Positions 27,613 to 37,336 of a stretch of 64,000 nucleotides of DNA are shown piece after piece (positions within the stretch are counted from its first letter, which is position 1; each line of letters starts with the position of its first letter). Below the pieces are notes generated by a model. The model saw only the letters and a program-made list of their open reading frames with translations. It was not told the DNA's origin and did not search any database. Origin of the DNA: Paenibacillus oceani (GTDB lineage Bacteria > Bacillota > Bacilli > Paenibacillales > NBRC-103111). Made by a program: the position numbers and the translations under genes. Location of the stretch: positions 44,932 to 108,931 of the forward strand of contig NZ_JACXJA010000038.1 in NCBI RefSeq assembly GCF_014705615.1. Direction: 5' to 3'.

Positions 27613-28932
27613 ATGAAAATCTATGAGAAGTCCCGTGTTAAACTGGCGGATGCGAAACAAGTGCTGGCAGGAGGAGTGGCGAGTACGCTGCGCGGCTCGA
27701 TGAAGCCGACCCCGTTGTATGTGGAATCCGCATCGGGGGTTATCGTGAAAGATGTGGACGGCAATGAATATATCGACTATCAGCTCGCCTACGGACCGCT
27801 TATTTTAGGGCATGCCCATACAGGCTTTAACGCCAAAGTAAGTGAAGCCATGGCGAAAGGAATCACCTACGGACTGCAGCACGACGGCGAGATCGAGCTG
27901 GCCCGCCGCTTGACGGAAGTGCTGCCGTGCGCGGACAAAGTGGTGCTGAGCGGCTCCGGCACGGAAGCGGTCATGCTGGCGCTTCGTCTGTCCCGCGCTT
28001 ATACCGGGAAGAGCAAGGTCGTCCGTTTCCACGGCCATTACCACGGCTGGTCCGACTCGATCTTCACATCGTTCCCGAGCCCCGATATGATGCAGAAGGC
28101 GACTTCCGCCGCCGCGAACAGCGTGCCTCCCGGCACGAAAGGACAAAGCGAGCTTAGCTTGCAGGACGTCATCCTCCTGCCGTGGAACGATCCGGAGCAA
28201 CTGGAGTCTACGCTGCGCGAGCATGCAGGCTCGATCGCCGCGGTTATTACGGAGCCGGTCATGTGCAACTCGGGCTGTATCCTGCCGGAGCCGGGTTACC
28301 TGGAGAAAATGCGAGAGCTGACCCGCGAGCTGAACATCGTTCTTATTTTCGACGAGGTCATCACCGGATTCCGGTTAAGCCCCGGCGGAGCTCACGGCCG
28401 GTTCGGCATGACGCCTGACCTGGTGACCGTCGGTAAAGCGCTTGGCGGCGGGATCGCGGTAAGCGCGGTCGGCGGCCGCAAGGAGATTTTCGAGCTGATC
28501 GACTCGGAGCAGGTCAGCCATCTCGGAACGCTTAACGGCAACGGCGTCGCCACCTCCGCCGCGCTTGCGGTGCTTGAGCTGCTGACGCAGAACGACGCGG
28601 CCGTTTATGGTACAATGGAGGGACATGCGGTTCAGCTCGCTTCCGGAATCCGCTCCTTGTTCGGCAAGCACGGGATGAGAGGAGTCGTCAACCAGATCGG
28701 TCCTGTATTCCATATGATGTTTATCGACGAAGACGTGGTGACCCACTTCGATACGTTCCAGAAACGCAATGCCGCGCGTTATGCCAAGTTCGCCGAGCTG
28801 ATGCTGGAGGAAGGCGTTCTGGTCCGTCCTAACGGCTTGTGGTATTTGTCCACCGTTCACGAGGCCGGGCATATCGAATCGACGCTCGCGGCGATCGATC
28901 GCGTCTTCGCGAGACTGACGGAGGGGAACTGA
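27613..28932 (+). CDS. Class III aminotransferase (glutamate-1-semialdehyde aminomutase-like)
   Basis: A 439-residue fold-type I PLP enzyme. [20 protein letters not shown] near 113-132 binds the PLP phosphate, [12 protein letters not shown] near 239-250 holds the cofactor Asp, and the Schiff-base Lys lies in [12 protein letters not shown] near 272. It resembles HemL but the operon is catabolic and lacks heme genes, so a different aminotransferase or mutase acting on a beta- or omega-amino acid is likelier. AGAGGAGAACGAAG precedes ATG. Directly followed by the SDR gene (2-base gap). Confidence 0.85.
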   Translation: MKIYEKSRVKLADAKQVLAGGVASTLRGSMKPTPLYVESASGVIVKDVDGNEYIDYQLAYGPLILGHAHTGFNAKVSEAMAKGITYGLQHDGEIELARRLTEVLPCADKVVLSGSGTEAVMLALRLSRAYTGKSKVVRFHGHYHGWSDSIFTSFPSPDMMQKATSAAANSVPPGTKGQSELSLQDVILLPWNDPEQLESTLREHAGSIAAVITEPVMCNSGCILPEPGYLEKMRELTRELNIVLIFDEVITGFRLSPGGAHGRFGMTPDLVTVGKALGGGIAVSAVGGRKEIFELIDSEQVSHLGTLNGNGVATSAALAVLELLTQNDAAVYGTMEGHAVQLASGIRSLFGKHGMRGVVNQIGPVFHMMFIDEDVVTHFDTFQKRNAARYAKFAELMLEEGVLVRPNGLWYLSTVHEAGHIESTLAAIDRVFARLTEGN

Positions 28933-28934
28933 AG

Positions 28935-29693
28935 ATGAGACTATCCGGCAAAGTGGCGATCGTGACCGGCGGATCGCACGGGATCGGTCAAGCGGTTGCG
29001 ATCCGGTTCGCGCGCGAAGGCGCGAAGGTTGCGTTATGCGGCAGAGGCAAAGCCGCTTTGGATGAGACGGTCGCGCTTATTCGCGAAGCGGGAGGAGAAG
29101 CGATCGCGTATGAGACCGACGTATCGAACAAGGCTCAGGTGGACCGCTTCGTCGACGGAGTGATTGCCGAATGGGGCAAGGTCGACATAGCCGTCAATAA
29201 CGCCGGCATTTGCGAAGTCTCGCCTTTTCTGGACATTACGGAAGAGCAGTGGGACCGTCATCTGGCGATTAATCTGAAAGGCGCTTTTCTGGTCAGCCAG
29301 CGTGCCGCCCGCGAGATGGTCCGTCAAGGGACCGGCGGCTCGATCATCCAGATGTCCAGCGTTAACGGCATTCAGGCGGAATCGGATCAGGTGCACTACA
29401 ACACGACCAAGGGCGGCATGATTAATTTGTCCATGTCGATGGCGCTGGAGCTTGCCGAACAAGGCATCCGCGTCAACGCGCTGTGCCCGGGCTTTATCGA
29501 GACCCGGCTGACCAAGCCGCTGATCGACAACCCGCCGGCGATCGCGGACTATTTGCGGACCGTACCGATGAAGCGGGTAGGGCAGCCTGAGGAAATTGCG
29601 GCGGCCGCCGTCTTCCTCGCTTCCGATGAATCTTCCTATATGACCGGAACGAATATGGTCGTCGATGGAGGCCAGCTGATCAAGCTGTCTTAA
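28935..29693 (+). CDS. Short-chain dehydrogenase/reductase (3-oxoacyl reductase-like)
   Basis: A 252-residue classical SDR with the dinucleotide motif TGGSHGIG near 12-19, NNAG near 89-92, catalytic Ser in IQMSSVNG, and a normal YNTTK active site. The AETDV-type Asp suggests either NAD or NADP use; not decidable by eye. GAGGGG precedes ATG 28935, two bases after the aminotransferase stop. It probably oxidises or reduces the hydroxy/keto intermediate of the pathway. Confidence 0.88.
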   Translation: MRLSGKVAIVTGGSHGIGQAVAIRFAREGAKVALCGRGKAALDETVALIREAGGEAIAYETDVSNKAQVDRFVDGVIAEWGKVDIAVNNAGICEVSPFLDITEEQWDRHLAINLKGAFLVSQRAAREMVRQGTGGSIIQMSSVNGIQAESDQVHYNTTKGGMINLSMSMALELAEQGIRVNALCPGFIETRLTKPLIDNPPAIADYLRTVPMKRVGQPEEIAAAAVFLASDESSYMTGTNMVVDGGQLIKLS

Positions 29694-29764
29694 CCCGATA
29701 GCCGGCCGATATTCGGCGGACAAACCGGAATAGCGACTGATCCCAGCACCGGAAAGGGGCAACT

Positions 29765-30544
29765 ATGAAAGACAACGAAAAGCAAACCGCTACCGTCAAA
29801 TCCGCCGACCGGGTGCTCGATATTCTCGAACTGTTCGCCGAGCGGCAGGAGCCGATCAATTTATCCGAGTTATCCCGGGAGCTGGATCTCCCTGCGAGCA
29901 GCGCGCACAAGCTGCTGCAAAACTTGCTGGCGCGCGGTTATTTGGAGACGGAGAGCCAGGGCAAGACGTTCCGTCTCGGCTACAAGCTGTTCGAGATCGG
30001 CAGCAGGTACGCCCAGCGGACCGATCTGTCCGGCGAGTTCCAATATGCCGCGCAAAAAATCGTCGACGAGCTGAACGAATCGGTGTTTCTTACGATCCGC
30101 AATCACGACAAAGCGTTGTATGTAGCGGAGAAGCAAAGCACGCATCCGGTACGGTTCGTCTCCCATCTCGGCATGCAGCTGCCGCTTCACGCGACGGCGA
30201 TGGGCAAGACGCTGCTGAGCGGCATGACCGACGAGGAGATCGGGAAGCTGTATCCGGATAAGCAGCTGGGACGGCTGACCGAGACAACGATTACCGATTT
30301 CGGCGAACTGATGAAGCAGATTGCCGCCATCCGTACCGACGGCTTAGGAACGAGTTATGGAGAGTCGGTGCATGGCATCCGCTGCGTGGCGGCTCCGGTC
30401 TTCGGCACCGCCCAGAAGGTAACGGCGTCGCTCGGGGTATCGATCCCGGAAGCGAGATGGGAGCCGGAGCTGTGGGAGCGCATCGTGCAAGCCGTCCGTC
30501 AAGGCGCGAAAGAGATGAGCACCAGGCTGTATTATGTACCATAA
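29765..30544 (+). CDS. IclR family transcriptional regulator
   Basis: A 259-residue regulator. Residues 10-75 form the winged helix-turn-helix (ADRVLDILELFAERQEPINL, then LPASSAHKLLQNLLARGYLE). The rest is the IclR effector domain (LPLHATAMGKTLLSGM, GTSYGESVHGIRCVAAPVF). It lies 71 bases after the SDR on the same strand, in the middle of the island, and is the obvious candidate local regulator; the effector is probably a pathway intermediate. AAAGGGG precedes the ATG. Confidence 0.9.
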   Translation: MKDNEKQTATVKSADRVLDILELFAERQEPINLSELSRELDLPASSAHKLLQNLLARGYLETESQGKTFRLGYKLFEIGSRYAQRTDLSGEFQYAAQKIVDELNESVFLTIRNHDKALYVAEKQSTHPVRFVSHLGMQLPLHATAMGKTLLSGMTDEEIGKLYPDKQLGRLTETTITDFGELMKQIAAIRTDGLGTSYGESVHGIRCVAAPVFGTAQKVTASLGVSIPEARWEPELWERIVQAVRQGAKEMSTRLYYVP

Positions 30545-30688
30545 ACCGATGAGTCTTGGCGGTTTAAAGACATGTTTCAGACCGTGTCTGTATAAAAGAC
30601 CGAATTATGTCGTTTACTTGCCGTCCCGATTCCGCTACGATGGATATAGCCGATTTCTATTGGCGAAAGCTCGGGAGGAACAACAACC

Positions 30689-31432
30689 ATGATTATCGAC
30701 ATGCATACTCATGTATGGGGCGGCCGGTACGATCTGCATACCCGGGAACTGCGCGAGAACTGCGAACGGTATGATATCGCGAAGATTTTCGTCTCCGGAA
30801 TCGCGAGACAATATCCGGACGAGTCCGAAGTCCGGCAGCATAATGCGGACGTTGTCAGATTCAAGCGCGAGCAGCCCGGTTTGGTGGAAGGGTATGTCTA
30901 CGCGAATCCGCGTAATGCCGACGCATCGGAAGTGGTGCGCCGCGGCATCGAGGATGACGGGATGATCGGACTGAAGCTGTGGATTGCCGCCTATTGCGAC
31001 GATCCGCTTGTATATCCGCTGGTAGAGCTTTGCATCGATTACAAAGTCCCGATCTTGCTGCACGCTTTTCATAAAGCGGTGAACCAGTATCCGGACGAGT
31101 CTACTGGCGTGCATGTAGCCGAGCTTGCCAAGCGTTACCCCGAAGCGAAGCTGATTATGGCGCATCTGGGCGGTAACGCGTATCACGGGATCAAGGCGGT
31201 TCGCGATTATCCGAACGTCTGGACCGATTTTTCAGGATCGTTATTCGGACGCGAAGATATCGATTATGCGGTGGATCAAGTCGGCACGGACCGTATTTTA
31301 TTCGGTTCGGACATGCCGGGCTGCTCGTTTCTGACGAATTACGCCCAGATGATGGAAGCGGATTTGACTGCGGAGCAGCGGGAAGACATTTTTGCGAACA
31401 ATACGGTTCGTCTGTTCAACCTAAACGTCTGA
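30689..31432 (+). CDS. Amidohydrolase family protein
   Basis: A 247-residue amidohydrolase-2 protein beginning MIIDMHTHVWGG (HxH at residues 6-8). A Lys/His-bearing IGLKLWIAAY, LLHAFHKA near 125-132, MAHLGGNAYHG near 153-163 and the final metal Asp in LFGSDMPGCS near 211-220 complete the site. It shares its N-terminus and architecture with 772-1638. Preceded by GGGAGG. It probably hydrolyses or decarboxylates a small acid; a role in the island's pathway is inferred from position only. Confidence 0.83.
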   Translation: MIIDMHTHVWGGRYDLHTRELRENCERYDIAKIFVSGIARQYPDESEVRQHNADVVRFKREQPGLVEGYVYANPRNADASEVVRRGIEDDGMIGLKLWIAAYCDDPLVYPLVELCIDYKVPILLHAFHKAVNQYPDESTGVHVAELAKRYPEAKLIMAHLGGNAYHGIKAVRDYPNVWTDFSGSLFGREDIDYAVDQVGTDRILFGSDMPGCSFLTNYAQMMEADLTAEQREDIFANNTVRLFNLNV

Positions 31433-31503
31433 CCAGCCTCCCGCCTTCGAGCGGGACATGCCCGGTTAGTACGGACGGCCGCTACCAAAGGGGAGGAACT
31501 ACG

Positions 31504-32400
31504 TTGAAACTCGTCACCATCCAGATCGACAACCAGAATCAATTGGGAGTCAAAACCGCGCGCGGCATTCTGAACATTACGGCCGCCGCCCGTTCGGGGA
31601 CCAGCGGCTCCCTTCCGACTACAATTCATGAACTGATCGAAGGCGGAGCGTCTGCCCGCCAAGCGGTCGAATCGTACGTTAGCGCAGCGGAACTGGATTC
31701 CGGGGCGGAATGGCTCGATGCGGCATCGGTTTCTTACGGAGCGTGCGTGACCCGTCCGGAGAAAATCATTTGCGTCGGCTTAAACTACCGGAAGCACGCT
31801 GAGGAAACGAACGCCAAAATTCCGGAGTTCCCGATTTTGTTCAACAAGTTCAACAATACGCTGAACGGCCACGGCCACGACGTCGAACTCCCTGTTACTT
31901 CGAAGGAAGTCGACTATGAAGCCGAGCTGGCGATCGTGATCGGACGCCGCACGAAACATGTCAGCGAAGAGCAGGCGCTGGACAGCGTGTTCGGTTATGC
32001 TTCCGCGAACGACATTTCCGCGCGCGATCTGCAGCTGCGTACGAACCAGTGGATGCTCGGCAAAGTGTGCGACGGCTTTACGCCGATCGGCCCGGAGCTT
32101 GTAACCGCCGACGAGATTGCCGATCCGAACCAATTGAACATTCGAACGGTCGTGAACGGCGAGGAGCGTCAAAACTCCAATACGTCCGACATGATCTTCA
32201 ACTGCAAGCAAATTATCAGCTACATTTCCCGCCACTTCACGTTGGAGCCGGGCGATATCATTTTGACCGGAACGCCGGAAGGCGTCGTACTCGGATATCC
32301 TCCGGAAAAGCGCGTCTACTTGCAGCCGGGCGACGTCGTAACGGTCGAGATCGAAAACCTCGGCAGCGTGACGAACAAGATGGTGGCCGAGAATGTGTAA
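31504..32400 (+). CDS. Fumarylacetoacetate hydrolase (FAH) family protein
   Basis: A 298-residue FAH-fold enzyme. KIICVGLNYRKHAEETN near 87-103, VDYEAELAIVIGR near 138-150 with metal-binding acidic residues, GYASANDISARDLQ near 164-177, and PGDIILTGTPEGV near 255-267 are conserved. Family members cleave carbon-carbon bonds of diketo acids, or act as fumarylpyruvate hydrolase or oxaloacetate decarboxylase. TTG start at 31504 behind AGGGGAGG. It is the last gene of the island, followed by a terminator. Confidence 0.87.
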   Translation: MKLVTIQIDNQNQLGVKTARGILNITAAARSGTSGSLPTTIHELIEGGASARQAVESYVSAAELDSGAEWLDAASVSYGACVTRPEKIICVGLNYRKHAEETNAKIPEFPILFNKFNNTLNGHGHDVELPVTSKEVDYEAELAIVIGRRTKHVSEEQALDSVFGYASANDISARDLQLRTNQWMLGKVCDGFTPIGPELVTADEIADPNQLNIRTVVNGEERQNSNTSDMIFNCKQIISYISRHFTLEPGDIILTGTPEGVVLGYPPEKRVYLQPGDVVTVEIENLGSVTNKMVAENV

Positions 32401-32428
32401 CTCGGAATGTATAGAATAGATAGACGTC

Positions 32429-32453
32429 AAGGGACCTTAGCGGGTCCCTTTTT
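32429..32453 (+). terminator. Terminator after the FAH gene
   Basis: GGGACC/GGTCCC stem with five Ts, 29 bases past the stop. Confidence 0.8.
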
Positions 32454-32489
32454 CGATTCGGCACCGGATACCACCTGCTCCATGATGGA

Positions 32490-32517
32490 AAGCGCCTTCA
32501 ACCGAGGGTGCTTTTTT
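32490..32517 (+). terminator. Second terminator upstream of the fix operon
   Basis: AAGCGCC and GGTGCTT arms with a 10-base loop and a run of Ts. It isolates the fix operon from the catabolic island. Confidence 0.7.
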
Positions 32518-32578
32518 GGTTGCGGTGGACATATAAATGATAGCAATCGACGGAATCCGGGGAGGAGGCGTCGTCCCG

Positions 32579-32788
32579 ATGGGCGCGTTCATCGTCATTA
32601 TGCTGGGCTGCTTCGCGTGTTTCGGCGCTGTTTTTGGGATCGTATACCGATGGATCGGCAAAGACACTTACGAATACGACAACGAGTTCGTCTGGGACCG
32701 TCACCATGCTACGCTCGAACAGATGGAATTTGCCAGGAAGAACAAGAAGCCGGGGCAGGAGGATCAGGCCGGTGCCGATGCAAAGTGA
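32579..32788 (+). CDS. Small single-span membrane protein heading the fixABCX operon
   Basis: A 69-residue protein: one hydrophobic helix at residues 2-24 (GAFIVIMLGCFACFGAVFGI) followed by a charged tail with YEYDNEFVWDRHH and a Lys/Glu/Gln-rich end. The start is ATG 32579 behind GGGGAGGAGG at 10-base spacing; an upstream in-frame ATG at 32537 has no such signal. The fixA start follows 16 bases after its stop with its own strong ribosome binding site. Family not recognised. A role anchoring or assisting FixABCX at the membrane is inferred only from operon position. Confidence 0.65.
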   Translation: MGAFIVIMLGCFACFGAVFGIVYRWIGKDTYEYDNEFVWDRHHATLEQMEFARKNKKPGQEDQAGADAK

Positions 32789-32803
32789 AAAGGAGGGGAT
32801 ACG

Positions 32804-33649
32804 TTGCTGCACATCGTAGTATGCATCAAGCAGGTGCCCGACAGCCGGGAAATCCGGATCGATCCGAAAACGAACACGCTTATTCGTCAAGGAGTGCCGA
32901 GCATCGTGAATTTCTATGACATGCACGGACTGGAGGAAGCGCTGCGCATCAAGGACGAACAGGGCGCCCGCGTTACGGTCGTGACGATGGGACCGCCGCC
33001 GGCGGAGAAAGGGCTGAAGGAATGCATCTCCCTCGGGGCGGACGAAGCGGTGCTTGTCACCGACCGCGGGTTCGCCGGGGCGGATACGCTCGCGACTTCG
33101 TATGTCGTCGCGAAGACGATCCGCAAAATCGAGGAGACGTGGGGGCCTGCCGATATCGTCTTTTGCGGCAAGCAAACGCTGGACGGCGATACGGGTCAGG
33201 TCGGCCCAGGCGTAGCGTGCAGGCTCGATTTGGAGCAGCTTACCTATGTCGGTCAAGTGGTGGATGTCAATCCGGCGGACCGGACGGTAACCGTGAACCG
33301 GAATTTGGAGGACGGGGTGGAGACGGTCCGTACGAGGATGCCTGTGCTTATAACGGCCCTTAAGGAGCTGAACAAAGTGAGGCGGGCCTCGCTGCCGGGG
33401 ATGATCCGGGCGGCGCGTTACAAGCCCGTCGTCTGGACGACCGCCGATTTCCCGGATTTGGACAAAACGAAGATCGGACTGAAAGGCTCGCCGACGATCG
33501 TATCCAAAACGTGGGTTCCGGAAGTGAAAGCCGTGCAGACGACGATGGTCGAAGGCGACGGGGAAGCGCAGATGGCCGAGCGGCTGGCGGATCTGCTCTG
33601 GGACAAGGCGCTCCCGGAGAAGCTGGGCTGGACAGCTGCCAGCCGATAG
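32804..33649 (+). CDS. fixA: FixA, bifurcating electron transfer flavoprotein beta subunit
   Basis: A 281-residue EtfB-type protein, longer than the etfB at 8581-9354 and with the FixA-type VVCIKQVPDSREIRID N-terminus. VTMGPPPAEKGLKECISLGA near 61-80, DIVFCGKQTLDGDTGQVGPG near 115-134 and a conserved C-terminal extension follow. With FixB it binds the bifurcating FAD where NADH is oxidised. TTG start at 32804 behind AAAAGGAGGGG. Part of fixABCX. Confidence 0.9.
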   Translation: MLHIVVCIKQVPDSREIRIDPKTNTLIRQGVPSIVNFYDMHGLEEALRIKDEQGARVTVVTMGPPPAEKGLKECISLGADEAVLVTDRGFAGADTLATSYVVAKTIRKIEETWGPADIVFCGKQTLDGDTGQVGPGVACRLDLEQLTYVGQVVDVNPADRTVTVNRNLEDGVETVRTRMPVLITALKELNKVRRASLPGMIRAARYKPVVWTTADFPDLDKTKIGLKGSPTIVSKTWVPEVKAVQTTMVEGDGEAQMAERLADLLWDKALPEKLGWTAASR

Positions 33650-33699
33650 ACGCAATTGTTGGTTCAACCTGTATTCGAAAGGGAAAGGGGCAAAGTGCC

Positions 33700-34791
33700 A
33701 TGTCAACGGAGCGGGCGGAAGAACAAATGCCCGATTGGTCCGCTTACCGCGGCGTCCTGATCGTCGTAGAGCAGCGGGACGGCGAAGCGAAGCCGGTCTC
33801 CTGGCAGCTGCTCGGGGAAGGGAAAAAGCTGGCGGCGAAGCTGGACGTTCCGGTCAAAGCGCTCGTCATCGGTCACGGAGTCGGCCATCTCGCCCGCGAA
33901 GCCGGGTATTACGGAGCCGATCACGTCTATTGGTGCGATCATCCGGAATTGGCGAATTATCGGACACGCCCGTACAGCCGAGTCGTGCTGCAGCTGATTG
34001 AGGATGCCAAGCCGGAGATCGTCTTGTTCGGAGCGACGGCGACCGGCAGAGATTTGGCCGGCGCGATCGCGACCCATCTGCCGACCGGGCTGACGGCGGA
34101 CACGACGGAGCTGGATGTTGAGCCGCCGCCGTCCCGTCTGTTGCTGGCGAGTCGTCCGGCCTTCTCTGAGAAAATGATGGCGACCATCTTGTGCAAGCAG
34201 TATCGTCCGCAGATGGCGACCGCCCGCGCAGGCGTATTCCAGTCGCTGCCCCGGAACGACTCACGCGAGGCGGCGATTGAAGAGATCGCGTTCCGGATGG
34301 AGCCTGCGGACATTGCCGCGGAAGTGCTCGACTTCGTCCGCGAAACGGGGAGAATCAATCTGGAGGAAGCGGACATTATCGTAGCGGGCGGCCGCGGACT
34401 GGGGGGCCCAGAACCGTTTGCGATGCTCCGGGAGCTGGCCGATACGCTCGGCGGAGTCGTCGGCGCCTCCCGGGCCGCCGTCGATGCCGGCTGGATCAAG
34501 CATGAGCATCAGGTGGGGCAGACCGGTCAGACCGTGCGGCCCAAGCTGTATTTTGCAATCGGCATATCGGGCGCGGTCCAGCATACGGTCGGCATGAGCA
34601 ATTCCGAGGTCGTCGTCGCGATTAACAAGGATGCGGAGGCGCCGATTTTCCAATTCGCCCATTACGGGATCGTAGGTGATCTATTCAAGATCGTACCGGC
34701 TATAACCGAGGAAATGAAGCGGCGCAAACAGTCGGCGTCGGCAATAACGGATCACACATCGCCGAATAAGGGAAGGGGTAGCGGCTCATGA
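33700..34791 (+). CDS. fixB: FixB, bifurcating electron transfer flavoprotein alpha subunit
   Basis: A 363-residue EtfA-type protein with FAD-binding segments [20 protein letters not shown] near 227-246, [11 protein letters not shown] near 254-264, [18 protein letters not shown] near 269-286 and [21 protein letters not shown]. It is more divergent from the first EtfA than a duplicate would be. Start ATG 33700 after AAAGGGG. It ends overlapping fixC by 4 bases (ATGA). Confidence 0.9.
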   Translation: MSTERAEEQMPDWSAYRGVLIVVEQRDGEAKPVSWQLLGEGKKLAAKLDVPVKALVIGHGVGHLAREAGYYGADHVYWCDHPELANYRTRPYSRVVLQLIEDAKPEIVLFGATATGRDLAGAIATHLPTGLTADTTELDVEPPPSRLLLASRPAFSEKMMATILCKQYRPQMATARAGVFQSLPRNDSREAAIEEIAFRMEPADIAAEVLDFVRETGRINLEEADIIVAGGRGLGGPEPFAMLRELADTLGGVVGASRAAVDAGWIKHEHQVGQTGQTVRPKLYFAIGISGAVQHTVGMSNSEVVVAINKDAEAPIFQFAHYGIVGDLFKIVPAITEEMKRRKQSASAITDHTSPNKGRGSGS

Positions 34792-36098
34792 CCGAAAAAT
34801 GTAACGCCGTCGTCGTCGGCGCCGGCCCTGCAGGCGCGGCGGCGGCTCTGACGATGGCTCGTGCGGGATTGTCCGTCGTTTTGCTGGAGAGAGGCGAATT
34901 TCCGGGTGCCAAAAACTTGTTCGGAGGCGTATTATACAGGAAGCAGATCGAAGAGCTGGTTCCCGAATTCTGGAAGGAGCGGAACGCTCCCGTCGAGCGG
35001 CATATCGTGGAGCAGCGGCTGTGGCTGATGGGCGAGCAATCGGTCGTCACGCTTGGACATCGTAATGAGGCGTTCAAAGATCCGTACAACTGCTTCACGG
35101 GACTGCGGGTCCGGTTCGATCCGTGGTTTGCCGACAAAGCCGTGCAGGCGGGAGCGATCCCGGTGTATGAGACGGTGGCGACCGAGCTGCTGATCGAAGG
35201 GGGGCGCGTGGTCGGCGTCCGGACGGACCGCGACCAGGGCGACCTGTATGCCGACGTCGTCGTCATCGCCGACGGAGTCAACTCGCTGCTCGGCAAGCAG
35301 CTGGGCATTCATAAGGAATGGGCTCCCGACGAGGTGTCGCTGGCGGTCAAAGAAGTGATCGCGCTTCCCAAAGAAAAAATCGAGGACCGTTTCGGACTGG
35401 AGGGCGACGAAGGGGTCACGATCGAGTTTGTCGGACAAACGTCGCTTGGCATGGCCGGAATGGGCTTCCTGTATACGAATAAAGATACGATCTCGCTCGG
35501 GATCGGCGTGATGGTCAATCATCTGCGCGATAAGAAAGTGAAGCCGTACGCGCTGCTGGATGCCGTGAAGCAGCACCCGATGATCCGCAAATTGATTCAG
35601 GGCGGAGAGATGAAGGAATATTCCGGCCATCTTATTCCCGAGGGCGGTTATCATTCGATTCCGAAGTTGTCGGGGGACGGCTGGTGCGTAGCCGGCGACG
35701 CCGCCCAGCTGGTCAACTTCGTACACCGCGAGGGGACGAATCTAGCGATGACATCGGGCCGCTTGGTGGCGGAAGCGATCATCGAGGCGCACCAAAAAGG
35801 CGATTATTCTGCAGCGTCGCTCAAACGGTACGACGAGTTGATCCGGGAAACGTTCGTCATGAAGGATCTGCGCAAATACCGGGGGATGCATCGTCTGCTG
35901 AAAGAGCAAAACCCCGAGCTTCTGTTCGACAAGCTGCCGAAAGCGGTAAACGAGGCGGCGTTCGAGATGCTGAGCATCGACGGGACATCGAAGGCGGATA
36001 AGCAGAAAAAAGCGGTCCGTCTGATCCGCGAAGCGGCCGGCGGCTCGATGAACCTGCTCAAGCTCGGCTACAAAGGATGGAGGGCGATGAACGGATGA
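34788..36098 (+). CDS. fixC: FixC, ETF:quinone oxidoreductase-like flavoprotein
   Basis: A 436-residue FAD protein with the N-terminal Rossmann motif VVGAGPAGAAAALTMARAG, the DGVNSLLGKQLG segment near 164-175 and GDAAQLVNFVHREGTNLAMTS. It matches the ETF-QO/FixC family but lacks the fused ferredoxin domain, which here is the separate FixX. It would receive the low-energy electron branch and reduce quinone at the membrane. Four-base overlaps with both neighbours show tight coupling. Confidence 0.92.
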   Translation: MTEKCNAVVVGAGPAGAAAALTMARAGLSVVLLERGEFPGAKNLFGGVLYRKQIEELVPEFWKERNAPVERHIVEQRLWLMGEQSVVTLGHRNEAFKDPYNCFTGLRVRFDPWFADKAVQAGAIPVYETVATELLIEGGRVVGVRTDRDQGDLYADVVVIADGVNSLLGKQLGIHKEWAPDEVSLAVKEVIALPKEKIEDRFGLEGDEGVTIEFVGQTSLGMAGMGFLYTNKDTISLGIGVMVNHLRDKKVKPYALLDAVKQHPMIRKLIQGGEMKEYSGHLIPEGGYHSIPKLSGDGWCVAGDAAQLVNFVHREGTNLAMTSGRLVAEAIIEAHQKGDYSAASLKRYDELIRETFVMKDLRKYRGMHRLLKEQNPELLFDKLPKAVNEAAFEMLSIDGTSKADKQKKAVRLIREAAGGSMNLLKLGYKGWRAMNG

Positions 36099-36382
36099 GC
36101 GAATGCGGGGTTTCCGACCGGTTGTTTACAATCCGTTACAAGTGCGACGACAAATCGCATCTGATCATCAAGGAGAGGGACACTTGCCTGTCCTGCAAGA
36201 CGAAGGACTGCAACTACTTTTGCCCGTCCGATGTGTACGAATGGGACAAAAAGCAGAAAATGACCACGGTGGCGTACGAGAATTGCATCGAGTGCGGCAC
36301 TTGCAGACTGGCTTGTCCTTCGCATAACATTCATTGGGTGTATCCGAAAGGCGGTTACGGCATCACCTATAAATATGGCTAG
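36095..36382 (+). CDS. fixX: FixX, ferredoxin-like protein
   Basis: A 95-residue iron-sulfur protein with CLSCKTKDCNYFCP near 30-43 and CIECGTCRLACP near 64-75, the FixX signature that provides the FeS centre of the FixC partner. Start ATG 36095 overlaps the fixC stop (ATGA), with GGAGGG upstream. Completes fixABCX, which oxidises NADH while reducing quinone and ferredoxin/flavodoxin. Confidence 0.92.
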   Translation: MSECGVSDRLFTIRYKCDDKSHLIIKERDTCLSCKTKDCNYFCPSDVYEWDKKQKMTTVAYENCIECGTCRLACPSHNIHWVYPKGGYGITYKYG

Positions 36383-36395
36383 GCAGCGGCAAGCA

Positions 36396-36421
36396 GCGGA
36401 ACCCGAGCGGTTCCTTTTTTG
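36396..36421 (+). terminator. Terminator of the fix operon
   Basis: GGAACC/GGTTCC stem, CGAGC loop and seven Ts. Confidence 0.85.
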
Positions 36422-36517
36422 TTTGGATCTCATTGGATCTCAAAAGCCCCCGGCACCGGCGGGACCGGCTGGAGACGGGTCCGCGCAGTGTCAGGGGCTG
36501 CGAGACGGCTATACGTA

Positions 36518-37165
36518 TCAGGCGGCTGCACCCGGCATAGGCAGCACGTAAAACAGGATGGCGATAAAATGGCAGACGCTTCCTCCGATGACGAACGTGT
36601 GCCAGATGGCGTGATGGTACGGGACTTTGCGCCATACGTAAAAGATCGTTCCGACCGTATAAAAGATCCCTCCGCCGACCAGCCACAGCAGCCCGTTCCA
36701 GGGAAGCTGCTCATACAGCGGCTTGATCGCAAATACGATGAGCCAGCCCATACCGATGTAAAACAGGGTGGACAGCATAATGAACTTTTTGACGAAAAAC
36801 GCCTTAAAGACGATTCCCGCGACAGCGAGTCCCCAGACGATCCCGAGAATCGTCCAGCCGAGCGGGCCTCGAAGCGTAACGAGCAGAAACGGCGTATACG
36901 TGCCGGCGATCAGCAAATAAATCGCGGAATGATCGAGAAACTCGAAAATATCTTTCGTTTTGCCTTCCCGAAAGCTATGGAGCAAGGTGGAGCATGTATA
37001 CAGCAGGACAAGCGTCGTTCCGAAAATACTGAAGCTGACGATATGCCATACGGTGCCGTGCAGGCTGGCGAACACGACCAGCACAGCCAAAGCGGCTGCG
37101 CTTAGCAGCGCTCCGATGCCGTGACTGATCGCATTGGCGACTTCTTCCTTAAGCGAATATTGCAT
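36518..37165 (-). CDS. Hemolysin III family (PAQR-type) membrane protein
   Basis: A 215-residue protein with seven predicted helices. YSLKEEVANAISHGIGALLS at the N-terminus, STLLHSF near 58-64, FEFLDHSAIYLLIAGTYTPF near 74-93 and a C-terminal YHHAIWHTFVIGGSVCHF hold the conserved Ser/His/Asp residues of the family (TrhA/YqfA in other bacteria), proposed to bind zinc and act in membrane homeostasis. ATG 37165 follows GGGGAG; the longer frame has no ribosome binding site. Confidence 0.88.
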   Translation of the reverse strand: MQYSLKEEVANAISHGIGALLSAAALAVLVVFASLHGTVWHIVSFSIFGTTLVLLYTCSTLLHSFREGKTKDIFEFLDHSAIYLLIAGTYTPFLLVTLRGPLGWTILGIVWGLAVAGIVFKAFFVKKFIMLSTLFYIGMGWLIVFAIKPLYEQLPWNGLLWLVGGGIFYTVGTIFYVWRKVPYHHAIWHTFVIGGSVCHFIAILFYVLPMPGAAA

Positions 37166-37336
37166 GTCTGAACTCCCCGCTTCCGTTAATGATCTGGTAT
37201 TCATTGTAACATGGCGGGCACCCGGATGGAAACCGGACGGTGGAGGAACACTTCCGGTTATGGCCCGAAACCGGAACATTGTTGATGCGTATGAGATAAA
37301 GTATACCGAATTGTTGAAGACAAGGATGAGGAAAAC

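Noticed and set aside
32424..32453. ACGTCAAGGGACC before the FAH terminator as a third copy of the structured element
   Set aside because: Only the short string around the terminator stem matches; the upstream hairpin is absent, so similarity is probably chance.
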